11,767 nucleotides of DNA, from positions 3,302-15,068 of the forward strand of contig JADDPU010000227.1 of the NCBI GenBank assembly GCA_016781725.1, in the 5' to 3' direction. Numbering within the stretch: position 1 is the first letter of the stretch; every line of letters begins with the position of its first letter. Of this stretch, positions 1 to 6,843 are shown one piece after another. A program made the translations under genes and the position numbers. The notes below the pieces were generated by a model. It had not been told where the DNA came from. It saw only the letters and a list, made by a program, of their open reading frames with translations, and made no database searches. Origin of the DNA: Rubrobacter sp. (GTDB taxonomy: Bacteria > Actinomycetota > Rubrobacteria > Rubrobacterales > Rubrobacteraceae).

Positions 1-634
1 GGCCCTCCGGCTTCTCGGCGTAGGAGATCCCGGCCTCCGCGAGCACCTTGCGGGCCAGGGTATAGCCGTTGGTGTGCAGGCCGCTCGACGCGAGGCCCAA
101 GACCGCATCACCCGGACGCGCTGCCCCCGTGATGACCTCGCTCCGCTCGCACGCGCCGACGCAGACGCCGACGACCTCGAAGTCGCCCTCGGCGTAGAGC
201 CCAGGCATCTCGGCGGTCTCGCCGCCTATGAGCGCCACGCCGAGCCTTTCGCAGGCCTCGGCCGCGCCGCGGACCACCCTTGCTACGGCGTCCGGGTCGA
301 GCCTCCCGGTTCCTATGTAATCCAGGAAGAGGAGCGGCCTGGCGCCGGTGGCGAGCACGTCGTTGACGCAGTGGTTGACGATATCCGCGCCCAAAGAGTC
401 GTAGCGACCAGTCTCCCTGGCTACCAGGACCTTCGTGCCGATGCCGTCGATGGTCGAGGCGAGGACGGGCTCCCTGTAGCCGGCGAGGGCGTAGAGCCCG
501 GCGAAGCCGCCGGCACTCCCGAGGACTTCGGGCCCCTGGGTCCTCTCGACGGCTGGGCGCAGCAGGTCGACCGCCCGTTCGCCGCGCTCGATGGAGACGC
601 CGGCGGCCTCGTAGCTGCCGCCGCTCTCAGGCAA
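1..634 (-). CDS. purM: Phosphoribosylformylglycinamidine cyclo-ligase (AIR synthetase), 3' end outside window
   Basis: PurM closes the imidazole ring, converting FGAM and ATP to AIR, and acts in the cytosol as a dimer. About 211 N-terminal residues are visible of a family length near 345; the rest lies beyond the left edge. Family landmarks are clear: YEAAGVSIERG near residue 8, DGIGTK at 63-68, VNHCVND with TGARPLLFLDYI at about 86-107, the signature GGETAEMPGLY at 137-147, and SSGLHTNGYTLARK towards the edge. The chosen start is TTG at 634-632, with a GAGAGG ribosome site 7 nt upstream. It gives an N-terminus of normal length and overlaps the stop of the preceding GNAT gene by 8 nt, so translation is probably coupled. 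No ATG lies near the expected N-terminus. Identity is very secure; the exact start is likely but not proven. Confidence 0.96.
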   Translation of the reverse strand, partial: MPESGGSYEAAGVSIERGERAVDLLRPAVERTQGPEVLGSAGGFAGLYALAGYREPVLASTIDGIGTKVLVARETGRYDSLGADIVNHCVNDVLATGARPLLFLDYIGTGRLDPDAVARVVRGAAEACERLGVALIGGETAEMPGLYAEGDFEVVGVCVGACERSEVITGAARPGDAVLGLASSGLHTNGYTLARKVLAEAGISYAEKPEG

Positions 635-1175
635 CTGCCCGCCTCTCGTAGAAGACGCGGTCGAAAGGCCCGATCCTGCCCCGCCGGACCTCGCGGTAGC
701 CGTTCCGCTCGTAGAGGCTGCGGGCAGCCCGCTGGCGCACCGCGGTGTCGAGGCGCAGGGTCGAGTAGCCGAGCCGCGCAGCCCGGCGGTGGAGGGCGTC
801 AAAGAGGGTCTGGCCCTGGAGCGCCGGCTTCACGCGCCTGCGCTTGACCCCGGTCTCGCCGGGCGAGACCGGGGTCAAGGCCCCCATCGCGACCACCCGA
901 CCGTCCAGGATGCCGACGAGAAACCCTCCGCCGGTCTTTAGAGAGGCGGCTTCGATCTCGTGCAGATCATCGTCCCACGGACCGTTGCCCAGGTGCGCCC
1001 CGACCTCGTCGAGCGCCTCGTTGTGCAGCCGCCACACCGCCTCCCTGTCCCCCGACTCATAGCGGCGGATCTGCAAACCTTCGCCCCTCACGGCTTTCCG
1101 GACTCCTCCCTGGACCCGCCCGCTCCCGTCCGGCGCGAACGACGTCCCGTCGCCGCGGGCCGTTGGATGACTCAT
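627..1175 (-). CDS. GNAT-family acetyltransferase-like protein with an atypical acetyl-CoA loop
   Basis: This reads as a single-domain GCN5-related N-acetyltransferase of 182 residues; the substrate is unknown. The fold is supported by an N-terminal IRRYESGDREAVWRLHNEAL segment (36-55), the strand GRVVAMGAL (92-100), VKRRRVKP (110-117), and the C-terminal RSLYERNGYREV (152-163), typical of motif B. The normal R/Q-x-x-G-x-G/A pyrophosphate loop is not present: residues 120-124 read QGQTL and then run straight into the helix. The protein may therefore be impaired or atypical. ATG at 1175 forms an ATGA overlap with the purF stop, but the first 34 residues look unlike the family. GTG at 1091 or TTG at 1076 (GAGGGG 7 nt upstream) could be the true start. 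A perfect 37-bp palindrome encodes residues 100-111. Its position between purF and purM implies co-expression with purine synthesis, not a proven role in it. Confidence 0.8.
   Translation of the reverse strand: MSHPTARGDGTSFAPDGSGRVQGGVRKAVRGEGLQIRRYESGDREAVWRLHNEALDEVGAHLGNGPWDDDLHEIEAASLKTGGGFLVGILDGRVVAMGALTPVSPGETGVKRRRVKPALQGQTLFDALHRRAARLGYSTLRLDTAVRQRAARSLYERNGYREVRRGRIGPFDRVFYERRAVA
843..879. repeat. Perfect 37-bp palindrome inside the GNAT gene
   Basis: Two 18-bp arms (843-860 and 862-879) are exact reverse complements around one central base. The arm begins CTTGACCCCGGTCTCGCC. Because codon phase is also symmetric, both strands can be read as the same peptide core, TPVSPGETGVK. On the minus strand this is residues 101-111 of the GNAT protein, in a beta-hairpin region that normally varies. 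In RNA it would form a very stable GC-rich stem, but no T-run follows on the minus strand, so it is not a classical intrinsic terminator. Confidence 0.9.
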
Positions 1176-2632
1176 CCGCCCCGCGTGGCGGCGTAGTGGG
1201 TATTGTTCTCCAGGGCGAACTTGCTAGCGGTGCCGGTGGTCGGGTAGTCACCGTCGAAGCAGGCGCGGCAGAGGCGGTCTTTAGGTTGCTCGGTGGCCGA
1301 GATCATCGCCTCGTTCGAGAGGTAGGCGAGGGATGTGGCCCCGATCTGGGCCTCTATCTCCTCGATGGTGTAGTTGGCCCCGACTAGTTGCTCCGGGCTG
1401 TCCATGTCGATGCCGTAGTAGCAGGGGCCGGTGATCGGGGGCGAGGAGACCCGGAAGTGGACCTCGGCCGCGCCGGCCCCGAAGAGCAGCTCTACCAGCT
1501 TGCGGCTCGTGTTGCCGCGGACTATCGAGTCGTCCACCACGACAACCCTCTTGCCCTCTATCACGGAAGGCAACGGGTTGAGCTTCAGCCTGATGCCGAG
1601 CTGGCGCATCCCGTCCGTCGGCTGGATAAACGTCCGCCCCACGTAGCGGTTCTTTATGAGCCCTTCGGCGTAAGGGATGCCGCTCCGCTGCGAGTAGCCG
1701 ACCGCCGCCATCATCCCCGAGTCGGGGACGGGGATGACCACGTCGGCCTCGACCGGGGCCTCCTCAGCCAGGAGCTCGCCCATCCGGTGGCGAGATCCCG
1801 CGACCTCCCTCCCGTCGAAGCGGGAGTCCGGGCGGGCGAAGTACACGTACTCGAAGACGCAAAGGGCGCGGCGCGGGCTCTCGGCCCGGTAGCTCGTCAA
1901 GCCCCCATCGTCTATCACGACCACTTCGCCTGGCTCCACGTCGCGCAAGAACCTCGCCCCGATGATGTCGAGCCCGCAGGTCTCGCTGGAGACGGCGTAG
2001 CCGCCCTCGACCTCGCCTATAGAGAGCGGCCTGAAGCCGTGCGGGTCGCGGAAAGCGACCAGCTTGTCGCGGAAGATCATGGCCACCGAGTAGGCCCCTT
2101 CGAGCCTCCTCATCGCCCGCCGCACCGCCTCGCCTACCGAATGCCCCCGCTCCAGCTCGCGCACAGCCGCCGCGGCGATGTACGTGGTGTCCGAGGTCGA
2201 GTTGAACCTGAAGCCATCCCGCTTGAGCTCCTCGCGCAAGGCCCCGGCGTTGACGAGGTTCCCGTTATGGGCCACCGCCACGTTCACGTCGCCCCGGCCT
2301 CCGAACTCGGGCTGGGCGTTCTCCCAGGAAGCGGAGCCGGTAGTCGAGTAGCGGACGTGGCCGAGGGCGAGGTGCCCGTCCTCGAGGGCGGCCAGACGCG
2401 GGCCGTCGAAGACCTGCGAGACGAGGCCCATGTCCCTAAAGGCGGTAGTCCGTTCGCCGTCGGAGATCGCGATCCCTGCCGACTCCTGGCCCCTGTGCTG
2501 CAGGGCGTAGAGCCCGAAGTACGTGCGCTGGGCCAGCTCTCCCGCGAGCTCCCGCGAGTAGAGGCCGAAGACGCCGCAGGCCTCCTTCGGCTTGCCGTCG
2601 GTGTCGCGGTAATCCTCGTTCAAAAGACTCAC
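1172..2632 (-). CDS. purF: Amidophosphoribosyltransferase (glutamine PRPP amidotransferase)
   Basis: PurF makes 5-phosphoribosylamine from PRPP and glutamine, the committed step of the pathway. It has 486 residues. The N-terminal nucleophile hydrolase (Ntn) glutaminase domain has the nucleophile Cys19 in EACGVFG, so an 18-residue propeptide must be cleaved. GHVRYSTTG (91-99) and NGNLVNAG (123-130) form the glutamine site. The phosphoribosyltransferase domain has the PRPP loop VVVVDDSIVRGNTS at 363-376. Cys258 (CVFEYVYFARPDS), Cys404 (TGPC), Cys455 and Cys458 (CRAC) match the four Fe-S ligands of the Bacillus-type enzyme, so a 4Fe-4S protein with oxygen-sensitive stability is expected. The start is GTG with GAGAGG 6 nt upstream, 10 nt after the cupin stop. 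The stop overlaps the downstream GNAT ATG as ATGA. Identity is essentially certain. Confidence 0.98.
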   Translation of the reverse strand: MSLLNEDYRDTDGKPKEACGVFGLYSRELAGELAQRTYFGLYALQHRGQESAGIAISDGERTTAFRDMGLVSQVFDGPRLAALEDGHLALGHVRYSTTGSASWENAQPEFGGRGDVNVAVAHNGNLVNAGALREELKRDGFRFNSTSDTTYIAAAAVRELERGHSVGEAVRRAMRRLEGAYSVAMIFRDKLVAFRDPHGFRPLSIGEVEGGYAVSSETCGLDIIGARFLRDVEPGEVVVIDDGGLTSYRAESPRRALCVFEYVYFARPDSRFDGREVAGSRHRMGELLAEEAPVEADVVIPVPDSGMMAAVGYSQRSGIPYAEGLIKNRYVGRTFIQPTDGMRQLGIRLKLNPLPSVIEGKRVVVVDDSIVRGNTSRKLVELLFGAGAAEVHFRVSSPPITGPCYYGIDMDSPEQLVGANYTIEEIEAQIGATSLAYLSNEAMISATEQPKDRLCRACFDGDYPTTGTASKFALENNTHYAATRGG

Positions 2633-2642
2633 CTCTCGCCTC

Positions 2643-3011
2643 TCAGATCCTGTCCAACTCGGCCACGGTCATCTCGCCCTTCACGTTGCCGGTATTCAGC
2701 GTGGAAGCCGGCTCGAAGAGCAGCACGCAGGCCTCCTCCTCGGCAACAGGCCTGTGCTCGACCCCGCGCGGCACCACTATGAACTCTCCCTCCTCCAGCC
2801 ACACCTCGCGGTCCCGGAACTCCATCCGGAATCGTCCCTCCACTACCAGAAACAGCTCGTCTTCGTCGTCGTGGTGATGCCAGACGAACTCGCCGAGCAA
2901 CTTGACCAGCTTGATGTGCTGTCCGTTCAGCTCGCCCACGACCTTCGGGCTCCAGTGCTCGTCGAAGAGCGAGAGCTTCTGCGCGACGTTCACCTTCTCC
3001 GCGCTAGCCAA
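2643..3011 (-). CDS. Small single-domain cupin protein, function unknown
   Basis: A 122-residue protein with both conserved cupin motifs. Motif 1 is G40-x4-HHH(45-47)-x4-E52-x6-G59. Motif 2 is G75-x5-P81-x-G83-x2-H86. The three or four His/Glu side chains would bind one metal ion in a beta-barrel. It resembles the mannose-6-phosphate-isomerase-like cupins of unknown substrate; the C-terminal FEPASTLNTGN segment is also typical of that group. It could be a small-molecule isomerase, dioxygenase or binding protein, and I cannot choose between these. The start is TTG at 3011, with a G-rich ribosome site buried in a 6-bp hairpin and 8 nt of overlap with the purL stop. An in-frame GTG at codon 7 is possible but poorly spaced. 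Its place between purL and purF suggests coupling to purine gene expression. Confidence 0.9.
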   Translation of the reverse strand: MASAEKVNVAQKLSLFDEHWSPKVVGELNGQHIKLVKLLGEFVWHHHDDEDELFLVVEGRFRMEFRDREVWLEEGEFIVVPRGVEHRPVAEEEACVLLFEPASTLNTGNVKGEMTVAELDRI

Positions 3012-5241
3012 TATGCCCCCCCTCGGGGGCGTGTCGCTCGAAGAGGTCGCGCTCGTAAGCGTGGCGGAGTTCCGTCAAGCTTAGGTCTATCAGGTCATAG
3101 GCTTTGAACCTGTCCCCGCCGGTATACCCGATAAAATCGTAGGCAGCACCGACCAGCGCGTCCTGCAGATCGTCCCACCGCGATTCGGGGACCGCGACCA
3201 AGAAGCACGCGCCTCTCTCCCCGAAGAGGCCGGCGTCTCCCCGTCCGCCATAGAGCAATTCTCCGCGCTCGACCTCTCCGCCGTACTCGAACCCGATCCC
3301 GCCCGCCAGCACCATCTCGGCGAGCGCCAGAAACTCGCCTCCACCGGCGAGATCGTGCACCGTGTCCACTATCCCACTCGTGACGAAGGTCCGGATCAGG
3401 TCCGCGTACTTTTTCTCGGCGAGCAAGTCGGGCTTCGGGGGTATACCAGCGACCTTGCCGTGAACTATCTCCAAATACTCCGAGCCATCAAGCGAGGGGC
3501 TCCTGGCTTCGCCGATGGGTTCACCAACGAGAATGACCATGTCGCCCTCGCGCTTGAAGCCGGGCGTGGCGTGGCGGTTCACATCCTCGAAGACGCCGAC
3601 CATGCCGACCGTCGGGGTCGGGTAGACGGCGCCCCTGTCGGTCTCGTTGAAGAGGCTGACGTTGCCGCTCACGACCGGCGTCTGGAATACCTCGCACGCC
3701 CGGGCCATGCCCTCGATGCACTCGGACAACTGGTAGTAGCCGTCGGGCTTCTCCGGGCTCCCGAAGTTGAGGCAGTCGGTGACGGCCACCGGCTCCGCCC
3801 CGACGCACGAGAGGTTGCGGTACGCCTCGGCGACCGTCGCCGCCCCCCCGCCCCGCGGGTCGAGGTAGCAGTGGCGGCCCCGGCCGTCGGTGGTGAGGGC
3901 GAACCCCAGCGTGGTGCCCTTTATCCGCATCACGGCGGCGTCGGCGCCAGGGACGACTACCGTGTCGGTGCCCACCTCGTGGTCGTACTGGCCGTAGATC
4001 GAGCGCCGCGAGCAGAGGTTGGGGTGGGCGAGCATCTCGAGCAGAACCTCGTTGTAGTCCTCGGGCTCGGGGAGCGTGTCGAGGTCTAACCCCGGGATCT
4101 CATCCAGGTACGCCGGACGGACGACCTCGCGCTCGTAGACGGGGGCGTCGGCGAGGTGTTCGGCCGGGACGGTTCCCACTACTTCCCCGTCGTGGAGCAC
4201 CCGCAGGTCGCCGTGGCCGGCGACCCGGCCCACGACGGCGCCGACGAGCTCGTAGCGCTCGGCCATCTCGAGGACGGCTTCGGCCTTCTCCGGCTCGACG
4301 ACGGCTAGCATGCGTTCCTGGGACTCGGAGATCATGACCTCCCAGGGCTCCATGCCGCCCTCGCGCAGGGGCACCCTCTCCGTCTCTATCTCGATGCCGA
4401 CGCCGCCGCTTGCGGCCATCTCCGAGGCCGAGGAGGTCAGGCCGGCCGCCCCGAGGTCTTGTAGCGAGACCAGCAGGTCCTCGTCGAGCAGCTTGAGGCA
4501 GCACTCGATGAGCATCTTCTCGCAGAACGGGTCCCCGACCTGCACGTTCGAGCGCTTGGACTCGGACTCCTCGGAGAGCTCGTCCGAGGCGAAGGTCGCC
4601 CCGTGGATGCCGTCGCGGCCGGTCTTCGAGCCGAGCAGGACTACGAGGTTCCCTTCTCCGGTCGCCCGCGAGCGCACCAGGCTCTCCTGTCGGATCAGAC
4701 CGACGCACATCGCGTTTACCAGCGGGTTGCCCGAGTACGCGGCGGCGAACTCGACCTCCCCGCCGACGGTCGGCACCCCGACGGCGTTGCCGTAGCCCCC
4801 GATACCGCGCACGACCTCCCTGAAGAGATAGCGGTTGCGCTCCTCGTCGAGCGGCCCGAACCGCAGCGAGTCCAGAAGCGCGACCGGCCGCGCCCCCATC
4901 GCCAGGATATCCCTGATGATGCCGCCTACACCCGTCGCCGCGCCCTCGTAGGGCTCTACCGCCGAAGGATGATTGTGGCTCTCCATCTTGAAAGCCAAAG
5001 CCCACCCGTCACCCAAGCTCACGACCCCGGCGTTCTCCCCCGGCCCTTGCAGCACCCGCCTCCCCTCGTTCGGGAACCGCTTCAGGAGCGGGCGTGAGTT
5101 CTTGTAGCCGCAGTGCTCGCTCCACATCACCGAGAACAGCGAGAGCTCGAGAAAATTCGGTGGGCGGCCCATCAGCTCCAGGATGCGGTCGTACTCAGAG
5201 TCCGAGAGGCCGAGGGCGCTGTATGTCTCCTTAACGCTCAG
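3004..5241 (-). CDS. purL: Phosphoribosylformylglycinamidine synthase subunit PurL (small form), apparent CTG start
   Basis: PurL is the synthetase subunit that converts FGAR to FGAM with ATP and with ammonia delivered by PurQ through PurS. With the CTG at 5241-5239 as start it has 745 residues, close to the roughly 740 of Bacillus-type PurL. Visible landmarks are YSALGLSDSEYDRIL (7-21), LFSVMWSEHCGYK (35-47, catalytic-region His43), KMESHNHPSAVEPYEGAATG (85-104), then the duplicated half with VGAEPVAVTDCLNFG, VVSGNVSLFNET and VHDLAGGGEFLAL. No ATG, GTG or TTG occurs in frame at the expected N-terminus. The next ATG, at codon 24, would delete conserved sequence, and upstream starts would lie deep in purQ. 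CTG sits in a CTGA overlap with the purQ stop and has a GGGGG run 7 nt upstream. The stop overlaps the cupin start by 8 nt. Identity is certain, the start less so. Confidence 0.97.
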   Translation of the reverse strand: MSVKETYSALGLSDSEYDRILELMGRPPNFLELSLFSVMWSEHCGYKNSRPLLKRFPNEGRRVLQGPGENAGVVSLGDGWALAFKMESHNHPSAVEPYEGAATGVGGIIRDILAMGARPVALLDSLRFGPLDEERNRYLFREVVRGIGGYGNAVGVPTVGGEVEFAAAYSGNPLVNAMCVGLIRQESLVRSRATGEGNLVVLLGSKTGRDGIHGATFASDELSEESESKRSNVQVGDPFCEKMLIECCLKLLDEDLLVSLQDLGAAGLTSSASEMAASGGVGIEIETERVPLREGGMEPWEVMISESQERMLAVVEPEKAEAVLEMAERYELVGAVVGRVAGHGDLRVLHDGEVVGTVPAEHLADAPVYEREVVRPAYLDEIPGLDLDTLPEPEDYNEVLLEMLAHPNLCSRRSIYGQYDHEVGTDTVVVPGADAAVMRIKGTTLGFALTTDGRGRHCYLDPRGGGAATVAEAYRNLSCVGAEPVAVTDCLNFGSPEKPDGYYQLSECIEGMARACEVFQTPVVSGNVSLFNETDRGAVYPTPTVGMVGVFEDVNRHATPGFKREGDMVILVGEPIGEARSPSLDGSEYLEIVHGKVAGIPPKPDLLAEKKYADLIRTFVTSGIVDTVHDLAGGGEFLALAEMVLAGGIGFEYGGEVERGELLYGGRGDAGLFGERGACFLVAVPESRWDDLQDALVGAAYDFIGYTGGDRFKAYDLIDLSLTELRHAYERDLFERHAPEGGHIG
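3015..3030 (-). promoter_or_regulatory. GC hairpin covering the cupin ribosome-binding site
   Basis: On the minus strand GCCCCC, loop GAGG, GGGGGC forms a six-pair all-GC stem ending 3 nt before the cupin TTG start. The 3' strand of the stem is the only Shine-Dalgarno-like G-run available to the cupin. The same bases encode the last residues of PurL (APEGG). Opening by ribosomes finishing PurL would link the translation of the two genes. The structure is read from sequence; the effect is inferred. Confidence 0.4.
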
Positions 5242-5900
5242 ACGCCGGCCCCCACGAGCACCGAGCGCAGGAGCCGCAGCCCCTCGTCCGAGCCGAGCGC
5301 GGGGTCCGAGACCCTCTCGGGGTGCGGCATGACGCCTACGACGTTGCGGCCCTCGTTGCACACGCCCGCGATGTCGTTGGCAGACCCGTTCGGGTTCTCG
5401 AGGTAGCGCAGCACGACCCGCTCCTCGTCTTCGAGCCGCGCGAGCGTCTCGGGGTCGGCGAAAAAGTTGCCCTCGTTGTGGGCGACGGGGAGGGTCAGCT
5501 CGTCGCCGGGCGCCAGGGCTGCCGTCCAGGGAGTGGCGTTGGTCTCGACACGGACGCGGACGCGGTCGCAGACAAAGCGCATGCTCGTGTTGCGAAGGAG
5601 GGCGCCCGGGAGCAGGTGCGCCTCGGTGAGGACCTGGAACCCGTTGCACACGCCGATTACCGGGCCGCCTTCCTCGGCGAACCGTTCCAGCGGACCCATC
5701 ACCCTGGCGAAGCGTGCTATGGCGCCGGGGCGCAGGTAGTCGCCGTAGGAGAAGCCGCCGGGCACGATCACGGCGTCGACACCCTTGAGGTCGGGGTCGG
5801 CGTGCCAGAGCTCGACCGGCTCTGCGCCCAGGCGTTCGACGGCGTAGAGGGCGTCGCGGTCGCAGTTGGAGCCGGGGAAGACCGTAACGCCTATCCTCAC
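5238..5900 (-). CDS. purQ: Phosphoribosylformylglycinamidine synthase subunit PurQ (glutaminase)
   Basis: PurQ is the class I glutamine amidotransferase subunit that releases ammonia for PurL. It has 220 residues, near the family norm of about 225. The N-terminus RIGVTVFPGSNCDRD is typical. PGGFSYGDYLRPGAIA (47-62) forms the oxyanion region. The nucleophile is Cys85 in GVCNGFQVL, and the triad is completed by His193 and Glu195 in MPHPER. VAHNEGNFF (139-147) is also conserved. The start is GTG at 5900-5898, with a strong GGGAGG site 7 nt upstream, in a GTGA overlap with the purS stop. A longer open frame exists upstream, but it would read through purS with no homologous residues. The stop overlaps the purL start as CTGA, so the PurS/Q/L complex is made from three linked reading frames. 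Confidence 0.98.
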   Translation of the reverse strand: MRIGVTVFPGSNCDRDALYAVERLGAEPVELWHADPDLKGVDAVIVPGGFSYGDYLRPGAIARFARVMGPLERFAEEGGPVIGVCNGFQVLTEAHLLPGALLRNTSMRFVCDRVRVRVETNATPWTAALAPGDELTLPVAHNEGNFFADPETLARLEDEERVVLRYLENPNGSANDIAGVCNEGRNVVGVMPHPERVSDPALGSDEGLRLLRSVLVGAGV

Positions 5901-6121
5901 GAGAGAACCTCCCACTCGTACTCCTCTATCGTGGGGTTGGAGAGGAGGCGCCGGCACATCGCGTCGACCTCGTCGGCGCTCTCCAACTCTAGCTCGATCA
6001 GGCGCCCCACGTGGACCGTCTGCACGCCGCCGAAACCGAGGGCCGGTAGCGCGCTGCGCACGGCCTCGCCCTGCGGGTCGAGGATGCCGGCCTTGGGACG
6101 GACCAGAACGCGGACCTTCAA
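5897..6121 (-). CDS. purS: Phosphoribosylformylglycinamidine synthase subunit PurS
   Basis: PurS is a small protein whose dimer bridges PurQ and PurL and helps assemble the FGAM synthase complex. At 74 residues it is slightly shorter than the usual 80 or so. It begins KVRVLVRPKAGILDPQGEAV, the family's characteristic start, with the GILDPQG motif at about 12-18, then a conserved ALPALGFGGVQTVHVGRLIEL segment and a short acidic C-terminus (EEYEWEVLS). The start is TTG at 6121-6119 in a TTGA overlap with the purC stop; AGAGGGG lies 9 nt upstream. The stop overlaps purQ as GTGA. No cofactor or catalytic residue is expected. The identification rests on sequence and on its position between purC and purQ, as in many Gram-positive operons. 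Confidence 0.96.
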   Translation of the reverse strand: MKVRVLVRPKAGILDPQGEAVRSALPALGFGGVQTVHVGRLIELELESADEVDAMCRRLLSNPTIEEYEWEVLS

Positions 6122-6843
6122 TCCACCGCGCCCCTCTGCGTTATCTCCGTAACGCGCCGGAGCATCTCGGCGTAAGCCTCCTCGACCCCGCCCATATCGT
6201 TGCGGAAGCGGTCCTTGTCCAGCTTCTCGCCGGTCTCCTTGTCCCAGAAGCGGCAGGTGTCGGGGGAGATCTCGTCCGCCAGCATCAAGTTGCCATCTGC
6301 GTCGCGGCCCGCCTCTATCTTGAAGTCGACGAGAATTATGCCGCGCTCGTCGAAGAAGGGCGCGAGGACCGCGTTGACCTTGAGGCCGAGCTCCTCGCAG
6401 AACTCCAGGTCCTCGTCAGATACCCCGAGCTCCCTGAAGTGGTACCAGTTGAGCAGCGGATCCCCCAACTCGTCGTCCTTGTAGCAGAGCTCGACTATCG
6501 GGGCCTTGAGTTTGCGGCCCTCCTCGAAGCCGAGGAGGCGCGAGAGGGAGCCGGCGGCGACGTTTCGGACCACGATCTCGACCGGCAGCATCTCGAGCCT
6601 CTTGGTCCTGATCGCGGTGTCGTCCACCTGCTCGACGAAATGGGTCGGGACGCCGTGGCTCTCCAGGTAGGCGAAGATGGCCGCGCTCATCGTCGCGTTG
6701 GTCTTGCCCTTGTCCTTCCACGAACCGCGCTTCTGGGCGTTGAACGCCGTCGCGTCGTCCTTGTAGCGGTGCAGCAGCACCCCCTCGTCGTCCGTCGTGA
6801 AGACCTTTTTTGCCTTACCCTCGTAGAGCAGGGTCTCAGACAT
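6118..6843 (-). CDS. purC: Phosphoribosylaminoimidazole-succinocarboxamide synthase (SAICAR synthetase)
   Basis: PurC condenses CAIR with aspartate using ATP to give SAICAR. It has 241 residues, the normal bacterial length. LLYEGKAKKVF (5-15) is the N-terminal ATP-site strand pair. LPVEIVVRNVAAGSL (86-100) matches the first family signature and LVDFKIEAG (171-179) the second. ADEISPDTCRFWD (189-201) carries the conserved acidic metal-binding region. ATG at 6843 has an excellent GGGAGG site 7 nt upstream and overlaps the purB stop by 8 nt. The stop overlaps purS as TTGA. It is one of only two genes in the cluster with an ATG start. Nothing is unusual in the protein. Confidence 0.98.
   Translation of the reverse strand: MSETLLYEGKAKKVFTTDDEGVLLHRYKDDATAFNAQKRGSWKDKGKTNATMSAAIFAYLESHGVPTHFVEQVDDTAIRTKRLEMLPVEIVVRNVAAGSLSRLLGFEEGRKLKAPIVELCYKDDELGDPLLNWYHFRELGVSDEDLEFCEELGLKVNAVLAPFFDERGIILVDFKIEAGRDADGNLMLADEISPDTCRFWDKETGEKLDKDRFRNDMGGVEEAYAEMLRRVTEITQRGAVD

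Noticed and set aside
74..847. Plus-strand open frame at the left edge
   Set aside because: The opposite strand encodes PurM with clear signatures through 634 and then the GNAT gene; the plus-strand product is low-complexity.
843..879. Palindrome as an intrinsic terminator or an insertion-sequence end
   Set aside because: No T-run follows on the coding strand, the GNAT frame continues normally on both sides, and no transposase or target duplication is present.
1388..2782. Long plus-strand open frame (464 codons) opposite purF
   Set aside because: It lies antisense to a confident purF, its translation is Arg/Val/Leu-rich with no motif, and such mirror frames are common in high-GC DNA.
5242..5649. 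Upstream in-frame extension of purL (136 codons)
   Set aside because: The extension is Arg/Pro-rich out-of-frame reading of purQ and has no family residues; PurL homology begins at about 5241.
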